Positions 1 through 5,637 of a DNA stretch of 5,637 nucleotides are shown one piece after another. Every line of letters begins with the position of its first letter. Position 1 is the first letter of the stretch. Source of the DNA: Thermotoga sp. (lineage in GTDB: Bacteria; Thermotogota; Thermotogae; B3-G13); contig QNAT01000097.1 in NCBI GenBank assembly GCA_003641555.1, forward strand, positions 1-5,637, written 5' to 3'. A model generated the notes under the pieces. It was not told the DNA's origin and searched no databases. It was given only the letters and a program-made list of their open reading frames with translations. The position numbers and the translations under genes are program-made.

Positions 1-876
1 AAAACTATCATAGTTCAAGATATTCCAGAACCTACGGATCAATATCTGCTTTTAAGAAAGGGAGATATAGATGTAGCATGGAACTTAACCGCTGAACAGG
101 CAAACTCCCTTAAGGGTGCTGAGGATATCTCCATCGTTACCACCCCCGGGCAATCTGATGAATATGTTGCTATGAATGCAGGTTGGGGACCTTTCAAAGA
201 TGTGAGAGTAAGACAAGCAGTTAAATACTGCATAGACTACAAGGCAATAATCGATAAAGTAGTGGCAGGTTTTGCTATAAACAATCAACAGTTCCTTCCC
301 GTAGGATATTTCGGATATGTAGAAAATAATCCCTACCATCAGGATATAGAAAAAGCCAAAAAACTCATGGCAGAGGCAGGATATGCTGATGGTTTTGACG
401 TTGAACTCGTAACGAATACAACAGAGAGACGTAGAAATGAAGCAGTTATCGTTCAAAGTAACCTTGCGGAGATAGGAATAAGGGCAAAGATAAATCTAAT
501 GCAGGCATCACAGATGTATGCAAAGTATAGGAAGCAGGGGTTACAGATGATCGTTGCAGGTTGGGGTGTTGACTATCCAGATGCAGATGCCCTTGCCAAT
601 CCTTTTGCCAACCATCGAGTACATCAGCTTGCCTGGAGATGTGCCTGGATTGATGATTACGCCGCTGATCTTGCTGAAGCTGCAGGAAAGGAAATGAATG
701 AAGATAGACGTTTTCAAATGTATGTAGATCTCACAAACTATTGGCATATATATGGCCCATTTGCCATGCTCTACCAACCGATCACTTATTGGGGAGTAAG
801 AAATGAGGTAAAAGGATTCGATAAAGCAGTTGAAGGTTATTCTGTACACGTCGATTGGACAGAGGTTTACAAGTAA
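1..876 (+). CDS. Dpp/Opp-type ABC transporter substrate-binding protein (family 5), C-terminal part, 5' end outside window
   Basis: This is the extracytoplasmic solute receptor of the adjacent importer; it binds a peptide or related solute and delivers it to the permeases. The frame is open from base 1 to the TAA at 874-876, giving 291 residues. Family 5 binding proteins usually have 500-600, so roughly the N-terminal half, including any signal peptide, lies upstream. Family-typical segments are visible: a GDIDVAWNL stretch near residue 21, MNAGWGPFKDVRVRQAVKYCID near residue 58, a KAKKLMAEAGYADGF segment near residue 118, AGWGVDYPDADA near residue 186, and a tail with GPFAMLYQP followed by VRNEVKGF. 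The ATG at 172 is internal, because conserved sequence continues in frame upstream of it. The gene precedes the permease genes but is separated from them by a terminator-like hairpin. The substrate cannot be read from the sequence; dipeptides, oligopeptides, opines, metal chelates or sugars are all possible for this family. Confidence 0.93.
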   Translation, partial: KTIIVQDIPEPTDQYLLLRKGDIDVAWNLTAEQANSLKGAEDISIVTTPGQSDEYVAMNAGWGPFKDVRVRQAVKYCIDYKAIIDKVVAGFAINNQQFLPVGYFGYVENNPYHQDIEKAKKLMAEAGYADGFDVELVTNTTERRRNEAVIVQSNLAEIGIRAKINLMQASQMYAKYRKQGLQMIVAGWGVDYPDADALANPFANHRVHQLAWRCAWIDDYAADLAEAAGKEMNEDRRFQMYVDLTNYWHIYGPFAMLYQPITYWGVRNEVKGFDKAVEGYSVHVDWTEVYK

Positions 877-919
877 TTTTATAAGGATCTGAAAAGTTGT
901 AACTTGCTGTTTATGTACG

Positions 920-984
920 GGGGTTCAGGATTGGTTTGTGTGCATTTTATAAATGATTTTGGATCCTGAGCCCCTTTTATTCTT
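920..984 (+). terminator. Rho-independent terminator-like hairpin after the binding-protein gene
   Basis: GGGGTTCAGGAT at 920-931 pairs with ATCCTGAGCCCC at 963-974 to form a 12-bp stem containing one G-U pair. It is followed directly by TTTTATTCTT (975-984). The loop is long, 31 bases, but contains a small inner hairpin (CATTT 943-947 with AAATG 951-955) that would shorten it. The stem starts 43 bases after the binding-protein stop codon. It probably ends most transcripts of that gene and lets only some continue into the permease genes, which would fit the excess of binding protein that these importers need. Read-through efficiency cannot be judged from sequence. Confidence 0.75.
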
Positions 985-1169
985 AAAAAATGTAACTATT
1001 CAGAACATTAAATTGCCACAGAAGTACAGAGGAAAACATACAGCTAATTATAAAAGAATGATTTTTAGATCTCGCTTTAGGACTATGCTGATATCATAAA
1101 ATGGTTTTTAATTTTGAGACTATCTTTTGATGAATATCCGCTCTATGGTCGAATAGTTTCGAAAAAAGG
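985..1169 (+). other. AT-rich noncoding stretch between terminator and permease genes
   Basis: No plausible gene is seen on either strand here, and no tRNA-like or strong second hairpin was found. Together with the terminator region it makes up the 293-base gap between the binding protein and the first permease. It holds a weak extended -10 candidate at 1089-1097 and a run of short CACAGA/TACAGAG/TACAG words at 1017-1043. Its probable role is to carry the 5' leader, and possibly a separate promoter, for the permease-ATPase-racemase genes. Confidence 0.5.
1089..1097 (+). promoter_or_regulatory. Weak candidate extended -10 promoter element
   Basis: TGATATCAT fits the extended -10 pattern TGnTATAAT with one mismatch in the hexamer. 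No convincing -35 hexamer lies 16-18 bases upstream, although extended -10 promoters can work without one. A start near 1104 would leave a leader of about 65-75 bases before the first permease gene. In AT-rich DNA such a match can arise by chance, so this is only a candidate. Confidence 0.22.
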
Positions 1170-1181
1170 ATGATGAGAGTG
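1163..1181 (+). promoter_or_regulatory. Ribosome-binding region and competing starts of the B permease gene
   Basis: The purine run AAAAAGGA lies at 1163-1170 and overlaps the first ATG (1170), so it cannot serve that start at normal spacing. ATG 1173 is only two bases downstream of it. GTG 1179 sits eight bases after the run, a usual distance, and would give a protein three residues shorter that begins VKLGTYIVKRL. This is inference from spacing alone. Confidence 0.45.
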
Positions 1182-2186
1182 AAACTGGGAACTTATATCG
1201 TAAAAAGGCTTTTTCTAATGATTATCGTTATGTTTGGGGTAGCAACTATCGTTTTTTTCATAACCCATGTTATCCCTGCAGATCCAGTCGGAGCAATATT
1301 AGGTGGAAATGCTCCTATAGAACTGGTCGATCAAATGAGACATCAACTTGGGCTGGATAAATCGATACCTTTACAATTCATAAACTATATGGAGGGGATA
1401 GTCCATGGTGATTTTGGGGTATCCTTAAAGACAAATCGATCTGTTTTGAAGGATATAATAGATTTTTTCCCTGCTACTATTGAACTTGCGATTGTTTCCA
1501 TGATCTTCGCAACAATAGTAGGAGTTGTTCTTGGGATATTATCTGCAGTTTACAGAAATAAAGTCATCGATCACTTTTCAAGAGTATTTTCAATACTGGG
1601 AGTATCGATGCCAGTTTTTTGGCTTGGTTTGTTGTTGTTATTGTTATTTTATTATCGTCTGGGTTGGCTTCCTGGAGGAGGTAGGAATAGCCTTTTCATA
1701 TTTCCACCCCATATCACAGGACTTGTACTCCTGGATTCTGTCATCGCAGGTGATTGGACATCTTTCTGGGATGGTCTTCGTCATATCATACTCCCTGCAT
1801 TCGTCCTTGGTTATGCTTCGGCTGCATCGATCGCAAGGATAATGAGAGCGAGTATGCTTGATGTCTTGAGGCAGGACTTCATAAGAACGGCAAAATCCAA
1901 AGGGCTTTCCAAAAGGGTCGTGATTTACCGTCATGCAGTTAAGAATGCTCTCATACCTGTCGTTACCATAATAGGACTTTCCTTTGGCAGCCTTCTGAGT
2001 GGTGCTGTGCTTACTGAGACCATTTTCAGCTGGCCTGGTTTGGGCAGATATATCGTAAATGCCCTACTCGTATTAGATTACCCTGCCGTAACAGGAGGGA
2101 CTTTGTTTATCGCTTTCATATATTCTCTCGCAAATCTCATCGTAGACATTTCTTATGCTGTTTTGGATCCAAGAATGCGAGTTTAA
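1170..2186 (+). CDS. dppB: Dpp/Opp-type ABC transporter permease, B subunit
   Basis: This inner-membrane subunit pairs with the C subunit to form the translocation channel. The product has 338 residues from ATG 1170, normal for DppB/OppB (about 310-340). Hydrophobic segments fall near residues 12-33, 104-127, 137-161, 206-223, 261-283 and 309-331, giving six membrane spans. The N-terminal segment TYIVKRLFLMI and the periplasmic DFGVSLKTNRSV region are typical of the B subunit. The EAA-type loop that contacts the ATPase is at about 239-262 (TAKSKGLSKRVVIYRHAVKNAL), followed by SGAVLTETIFSWPGLG and the C-terminal LDPRMRV. The start is uncertain: ATG 1170, ATG 1173 and GTG 1179 are all in frame, and the AAGGA at 1166-1170 is better spaced for GTG 1179. 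The gene opens the tightly packed B-C-D-F-racemase block, ten bases before the C gene. The symbol is at family level; the substrate is unknown. Confidence 0.95.
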   Translation: MMRVKLGTYIVKRLFLMIIVMFGVATIVFFITHVIPADPVGAILGGNAPIELVDQMRHQLGLDKSIPLQFINYMEGIVHGDFGVSLKTNRSVLKDIIDFFPATIELAIVSMIFATIVGVVLGILSAVYRNKVIDHFSRVFSILGVSMPVFWLGLLLLLLFYYRLGWLPGGGRNSLFIFPPHITGLVLLDSVIAGDWTSFWDGLRHIILPAFVLGYASAASIARIMRASMLDVLRQDFIRTAKSKGLSKRVVIYRHAVKNALIPVVTIIGLSFGSLLSGAVLTETIFSWPGLGRYIVNALLVLDYPAVTGGTLFIAFIYSLANLIVDISYAVLDPRMRV

Positions 2187-2190
2187 GGAG
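2185..2190 (+). promoter_or_regulatory. Shine-Dalgarno site of the C permease gene, overlapping the B stop codon
   Basis: AAGGAG at 2185-2190 is six bases before ATG 2197 and shares its first two bases with the TAA stop (2184-2186) of the B gene. It fixes the start at 2197 rather than at the in-frame ATG at 2155, which lies inside the B gene. The overlap suggests that ribosomes finishing B can restart on C. Confidence 0.85.
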
Positions 2191-2196
2191 AGACTT

Positions 2197-3105
2197 ATGA
2201 GTGAAGTAAAAGGTGTTGCGCAAAAGGGAAGATTCAAATTATTTCTTGAACGAAGAAAACCAATCATCGAAGATTGGAAACACACTTTTTATCTATGGAA
2301 AAGCACAACCCTCGCGATGGTTGGAACGGTGATAATCTTTGTATTCTTTGGTATTGCGATCTTTGCACCGCTCCTTACTTCATATGATCCCATTGCACAG
2401 GATTTAGATAATCGGTTGCTTCCTCCAAGTTCACAACATCTCTTCGGTACCGATCAATACGGCCGTGATGTTTTCAGCAGGGTCATTTATGGATCCAGGG
2501 TTGAGTTGTGGATAATATTCATTGTGTCAATCATAAGTGTAGGAATCGGTACTTTAGTAGGGATCATTGCTGGTTATTTCGGTGGTGCAGTTGACGAGGT
2601 CCTCATGAGAATAACGGATATGTTTCTGGCATTCCCGCGATTAGTTCTGGCAATGGCATTTACGGCTTCGCTTGGGCCAAACCTTACAAATACCATAATA
2701 GCCATCTCATTCGTGGATTGGACTGTATATGCAAGACTTGCGAGAGCTGAGGCAATAAAAGTCAAATCACAGCCTTACATAGAAGCCATAAGGGGGCTTG
2801 GAGCTAAAAACACTAGAATAATGGCTTTCCATGTCTTACCTATGTCCATATCTCCGGTAATCGTTCAACTTACTCTAAGGATGGGAACCATCATTCTTAC
2901 AGCGGCAGGTCTTGGCTTTCTTGGACTTGGTGCTCAACCGCCTATACCAGAATGGGGAGCAATTGTTAGTGATGGTCGGAGTTATCTTGTACAACAGTGG
3001 TGGATAACGACTTTCCCTGGGCTTGCCATAGCAATAGTTGTTCTTGGCTTCAACCTTCTCGGTGATGGCATAAGAGATATATTAGATCCGAGACTCAGGA
3101 GATAG
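2197..3105 (+). CDS. dppC: Dpp/Opp-type ABC transporter permease, C subunit
   Basis: This is the second channel-forming inner-membrane subunit. From ATG 2197 it has 302 residues, normal for DppC/OppC. A cytoplasmic N-terminus of about 37 residues (WKHTFYLWKST at 27-37, OppC_N-like) leads into membrane segments near 38-61, 103-127, 140-160, 163-178, 220-243 and 270-289. The hallmark HLFGTDQYGRDVFSRVIYGSR (81-101) is present. So are the EAA loop YIEAIRGLGAKNTRIMAFHV (194-213), the GLGFLGLGAQPPIPEWGAI block (238-256), and the C-terminal GDGIRDILDPRLRR. The in-frame ATG at 2155 would add 14 residues overlapping the B gene and has no matching ribosome site, so 2197 is preferred. The D ATPase gene begins three bases after the stop. 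The order B then C is standard for this importer class. Confidence 0.96.
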   Translation: MSEVKGVAQKGRFKLFLERRKPIIEDWKHTFYLWKSTTLAMVGTVIIFVFFGIAIFAPLLTSYDPIAQDLDNRLLPPSSQHLFGTDQYGRDVFSRVIYGSRVELWIIFIVSIISVGIGTLVGIIAGYFGGAVDEVLMRITDMFLAFPRLVLAMAFTASLGPNLTNTIIAISFVDWTVYARLARAEAIKVKSQPYIEAIRGLGAKNTRIMAFHVLPMSISPVIVQLTLRMGTIILTAAGLGFLGLGAQPPIPEWGAIVSDGRSYLVQQWWITTFPGLAIAIVVLGFNLLGDGIRDILDPRLRR

Positions 3106-3108
3106 AAT

Positions 3109-4095
3109 ATGAGAGGAAATCTATTGGATATTACCAAACTCAAAGTTGTCTTTTACACGTATCGAGGAGTGATAAAGGCACTGAACGGTGTGGAATTATG
3201 GATGAATCGTGGGGAAAGGCTTGGTATCGTTGGAGAAACCGGATGTGGTAAATCTGTAACAGCTTTATCTATAATGGGACTGGTAGAACAACCCGGGGAG
3301 ATCGTCGAAGGGAAGATAGCATTTGAAGACAAGATATTGACGTCTATGAATGGAGATGCACTGAATAAAATCCGTGGTAACGATCTTGCCATGATCTTTC
3401 AGGAACCTGTGGCGGCACTTAATCCTGTGATGAGAATAGGTTTTCAAATAGCGGAAAGCATCTCGAGAAATAAAAAGAAAAACGAGATCAAGCAGGTATA
3501 TCCAGAGGTAAGAAGGATGTTAGAATTAGTAGGACTTGATTGGAAAAGGACTATAGATCTTTATCCTCATGAACTAAGCGGTGGGATGGCACAACGTGCG
3601 ATGATAGCCATGGCACTTTCTTCCAAGCCAAAACTTCTCATAGCCGATGAACCGACATCTGCCCTCGATGTTACTATACAGGCACAGATCCTGGAACTCC
3701 TTGATGAATTGGTAAAGAAATTCGGGAATGCCGTTATATTGATAACTCATGATATGGGGGTTGCTGCGGAGTTTTGCGATAAGATAGCAGTAATGTATGC
3801 AGGCAATATGGTTGAATATGCAAATACAACTGACATCTTTGAAAATCCTATTCACCCTTATACCAGGGGACTTCTCAGAGCTGTCCCAAAGATAGGGAGA
3901 ACAGACGAACTCGAAAGCATACCCGGAGTTGTTCCAGATTTAGTCGATCCTCCTCCCGGCTGTAGATTTCATCCAAGATGTAAGTATGCGATGGATGCCT
4001 GTAAAGAGAAATTTCCATCTTTACTCGAGGTAGGACCTGAACACTATGTAGCCTGTCATCTATATCTAAAAGAGGAAATGAAGAATGCAAACTGA
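3109..4095 (+). CDS. dppD: Dpp/Opp-type ABC transporter ATP-binding protein, D subunit
   Basis: This cytoplasmic ATPase pairs with the F subunit to energise import. It has 328 residues, normal for DppD/OppD. All ABC motifs are intact: Walker A GETGCGKS (42-49), Q-loop Q98 in IFQEP, signature LSGGM (156-160), Walker B LLIAD (176-180) with catalytic E181, D-loop SALD (184-187) and switch H214. The C-terminal oligopeptide-transporter domain follows, with NPIHPYTRGLL (246-256) and DPPPGCRFHPRC. Four cysteines at 285, 291, 298 and 316 match the motif that binds a [4Fe-4S] cluster in some characterised Opp/Dpp ATPases; a cluster here is inferred. AGGAG at 3097-3101, seven bases before ATG 3109 and inside the end of the C gene, supports the start. 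The last 11 bases overlap the F gene. The D rather than F assignment rests on gene order and the LSGGM signature. Confidence 0.96.
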   Translation: MRGNLLDITKLKVVFYTYRGVIKALNGVELWMNRGERLGIVGETGCGKSVTALSIMGLVEQPGEIVEGKIAFEDKILTSMNGDALNKIRGNDLAMIFQEPVAALNPVMRIGFQIAESISRNKKKNEIKQVYPEVRRMLELVGLDWKRTIDLYPHELSGGMAQRAMIAMALSSKPKLLIADEPTSALDVTIQAQILELLDELVKKFGNAVILITHDMGVAAEFCDKIAVMYAGNMVEYANTTDIFENPIHPYTRGLLRAVPKIGRTDELESIPGVVPDLVDPPPGCRFHPRCKYAMDACKEKFPSLLEVGPEHYVACHLYLKEEMKNAN

Positions 4096-5068
4096 GGTGA
4101 CTACACAGTATTTAATACATGTTAAACATCTGAAGAAGTACTTTCCCACTAAACGTGGTCTATTTTCCTCTGCTAAATATGTCAAAGCTGTAGATGATGT
4201 ATCCTTTGATATTCCTAAGAACAGTACATTTGGTGTCGTTGGTGAATCCGGTTCGGGGAAAACCACCCTTGGTCGAACTATACTTCGTTTGATAGAACCA
4301 ACATCTGGTACTATTCGATACATAGAAACGGATATTAACTCTCTCAATAGCAAAGAACTTCGCATCTTTAGGAGGAAGATGCAGATCGTCTCACAAGACC
4401 CCTACAATTCACTTCATCCGAGGAAACTCGTGAAAAATATTATAGGAGAGGGCCTAAAGATACATTTTCAACTCTCATCTGAAGAGATCTACGAGAAAGT
4501 AAAGGATATACTCGAGCAGGTTGGTCTACGAGAAGAACATATGTTTCGTTATCCTCATGAATTCAGTGGTGGACAACGCCAACGTATCGCTGTTGCAAGA
4601 GCACTCGTTTTAAAACCAGAATTCCTCGTCTTAGATGAACCCACATCTGCCCTCGATGTTTCAGTACAAGCGGTCATTTTAAAGATGTTAAAAGACCTCA
4701 AGCGAGATTTTTCCTTGACATATTTATTTATAACCCATGATCTGGCTGTTATAGATTATATGGCGGATTATGTAACCGTTATGTATCTCGGTCAGATAAT
4801 GGAATTTGGGACGAAGGATGATATATTCTTAGCACCTGCTCATCCATATACTTTCCTGCTTCTCAATTCGATCCCAAATCCTGATCCGAGGATAAAAAAG
4901 AAAAAGGTAATACCAATGGGCGAGATCCCGAGTCCCATAGATCCTCCCACCGGCTGTAGATTTCATACCAGATGTCCCTATGCCAGAGATATATGTTCGA
5001 ACGTAGAACCCGAGATGAAAGAAGTCCATAAAGGACACTTTGTCAAGTGCCATTTTCCATTAGGGTAG
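4085..5068 (+). CDS. dppF: Dpp/Opp-type ABC transporter ATP-binding protein, F subunit
   Basis: This is the second ATPase of the importer, 327 residues, normal for DppF/OppF. Motifs in order: Walker A GESGSGKT (53-60), Q-loop Q104 in VSQDPYNSL, signature FSGGQRQR (160-167), Walker B FLVLD (180-184) with E185, D-loop SALD (188-191) and switch H218. The N-terminal LKKYFPTKRGLF and the early GRTILRLIEPTSG are typical of the F subunit. The C-terminal domain has APAHPYTFLLL, DPPTGCRFHTRC and cysteines 291, 297, 304 and 322, with exactly the spacing seen in the D subunit. AGAGGA at 4071-4076 lies eight bases before ATG 4085; an in-frame GTG at 4097 is a less likely start. The gene overlaps D by 11 bases in another frame, suggesting translational coupling and balanced D:F synthesis. 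No terminator follows before the racemase gene. Confidence 0.96.
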   Translation: MQTEVTTQYLIHVKHLKKYFPTKRGLFSSAKYVKAVDDVSFDIPKNSTFGVVGESGSGKTTLGRTILRLIEPTSGTIRYIETDINSLNSKELRIFRRKMQIVSQDPYNSLHPRKLVKNIIGEGLKIHFQLSSEEIYEKVKDILEQVGLREEHMFRYPHEFSGGQRQRIAVARALVLKPEFLVLDEPTSALDVSVQAVILKMLKDLKRDFSLTYLFITHDLAVIDYMADYVTVMYLGQIMEFGTKDDIFLAPAHPYTFLLLNSIPNPDPRIKKKKVIPMGEIPSPIDPPTGCRFHTRCPYARDICSNVEPEMKEVHKGHFVKCHFPLG

Positions 5069-5075
5069 GCCGATG

Positions 5076-5085
5076 AAAGGTTATG
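5076..5085 (+). promoter_or_regulatory. Closely spaced ribosome site at the racemase start
   Basis: AAAGG at 5076-5080 is only two bases before ATG 5083, an unusually short distance. A nearby ATG at 5073 is out of frame with the racemase. The start at 5083 is kept because the protein then begins MKTVGIIGGMGPE, the standard N-terminus of the family. Initiation may be weak, or may depend on ribosomes ending the F gene 14 bases upstream. Confidence 0.5.
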
Positions 5086-5637
5086 AAAACTGTAGGTATC
5101 ATTGGCGGCATGGGACCTGAATCGAGTTATTATCTTTACGGTAAGATAATCAGTCTTACTCCTGCATCTGCAGACCAGGAACACATACACGTTATAATAG
5201 ATTCCTATCCTCAGATACCGGATAGAACGGCATATTTGTTGAGTAATGGTCCATCACCAGTCCCATATTTGATAGAATCCGCTCAGAAATTGGAGTATGC
5301 CGGGGCAGATCTCATCGTTATGGCATGCAATACAGCACATGCCTTTTATCAAGAAGTTAAGCAAAGTATAAAGGTAGATATGCTGAATATGATCGAAGAA
5401 ACTGTTATATATGTGAATTCCATAAATTCAAGATGTGTGGGTGTTCTTGCTACTACAGGAACTTTGAAAACTGAATTGTATCAACGGGCATTGGATAAGT
5501 ATGGGATAAAGGTCTTAACACCAAACGAGGAAGAGAATAAGATGATTATGGAGGCTATATATGGCAAAAGGGGGATAAAGGCAGGTTACGTAGAAGGACC
5601 AAGAAAGTTTCTTTTGGGTTTATTAAATGAGATGTTT
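5083..5637 (+). CDS. Aspartate/glutamate racemase family protein, N-terminal part, 3' end outside window
   Basis: This is probably a cofactor-independent amino acid racemase, which uses two cysteines to remove and return the alpha proton. 185 residues are visible without a stop; aspartate racemases have about 230, so the C-terminal fifth is missing. The N-terminus MKTVGIIGGMGPESS is characteristic of the aspartate racemase branch. PQIPDRT (43-49) includes R48, and MACNTAHAFY (80-89) carries the first catalytic cysteine, C82. GVLATTGTLKTELYQ (120-134) and IYGKRGIKAG (159-168) are also family segments; K166 probably matches the lysine conserved in characterised aspartate racemases. The second catalytic cysteine, usually in a GCTE-like motif, lies past the window edge, so activity cannot be confirmed. 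The gene starts 14 bases after F and is likely co-transcribed with the importer. Related family members include glutamate and hydantoin racemases and maleate isomerase, but the motifs fit aspartate racemase best. Confidence 0.9.
   Translation, partial: MKTVGIIGGMGPESSYYLYGKIISLTPASADQEHIHVIIDSYPQIPDRTAYLLSNGPSPVPYLIESAQKLEYAGADLIVMACNTAHAFYQEVKQSIKVDMLNMIEETVIYVNSINSRCVGVLATTGTLKTELYQRALDKYGIKVLTPNEEENKMIMEAIYGKRGIKAGYVEGPRKFLLGLLNEMF

Noticed and set aside
172..174. ATG 172 as the true start of the binding-protein gene
   Set aside because: Family-typical sequence continues in frame upstream to base 1, and a start here would remove most of a protein class of 500-600 residues. The gene is cut by the window edge, not short.
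85..456. Open frame of 123 codons on the minus strand
   Set aside because: It is antisense to the binding-protein gene, whose reading frame shows clear family motifs. The minus-strand translation has no recognisable domain and no plausible ribosome site.
541..849. Open frame of 102 codons on the minus strand
   Set aside because: It is a shadow of the conserved C-terminal part of the binding-protein gene, with no domain of its own.
1013..1054. TTGCCA (1013-1018) with TATAAA (1049-1054) as a -35/-10 promoter pair
   Set aside because: The spacer would be 30 bases, far outside the 16-18 usual for the housekeeping sigma factor.
1525..1842. Open frame of 105 codons on the plus strand inside the B permease gene
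   Set aside because: It is an out-of-frame shadow of a gene whose frame encodes complete membrane spans and the EAA region.
2155..2196. Upstream extension of the C permease from ATG 2155
   Set aside because: The extension lies inside the B gene, and the strong AAGGAG at 2185-2190 is placed for ATG 2197.
4066..4365. Open frame of 99 codons on the minus strand across the D/F junction
   Set aside because: It is antisense to the F ATPase Walker A region, with no recognisable protein features.

Overview
The window holds most of a peptide-type (Dpp/Opp, family 5) ABC importer locus, with every gene on the + strand. The order is: the 3' half of a substrate-binding protein gene (1-876), a 293-base gap, two permease genes (B and C), two ATPase genes (D and F), and the 5' part of an Asp/Glu racemase-family gene that runs off the right edge. 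No RNA gene, mobile element or CRISPR array was seen.

Organism: certainly prokaryotic and most likely bacterial. The evidence is clear Shine-Dalgarno sites, tightly packed and overlapping genes, and a hairpin-plus-T-tract terminator. The DNA is moderately AT-rich and the genes make heavy use of AGA/AGG (Arg) and ATA (Ile). That usage is common in anaerobic or thermophilic lineages such as Thermotogota, Synergistota and some Firmicutes, but the lineage cannot be fixed from this window.

Layout: the binding-protein gene ends at 876. It is followed by a strong terminator-like stem (920-974 plus T-rich tail to 984), so the binding protein is probably transcribed in excess of the membrane and ATPase genes. 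The rest of the gap (985-1169) is AT-rich and noncoding, and holds only a weak extended -10 promoter candidate. From about 1170 to the right edge the genes are nearly contiguous: B-C gap 10 bases, C-D gap 3, D/F overlap 11, F-racemase gap 14. They look like one transcript.

How it works together: the binding protein captures a peptide or peptide-like solute outside the membrane. The two permeases form the channel, and the two ATPases, each with a complete nucleotide site and a four-cysteine C-terminal motif, power import. The racemase-family enzyme may act on the imported compound or a product of it, for example acidic amino acids from peptides; this is inferred from gene context only. The system is a recognisable type. 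The points of most interest are the transporter-racemase pairing, the internal terminator, the matched cysteine motifs, and two stretches of near-identical DNA shared by the ATPase paralogues.
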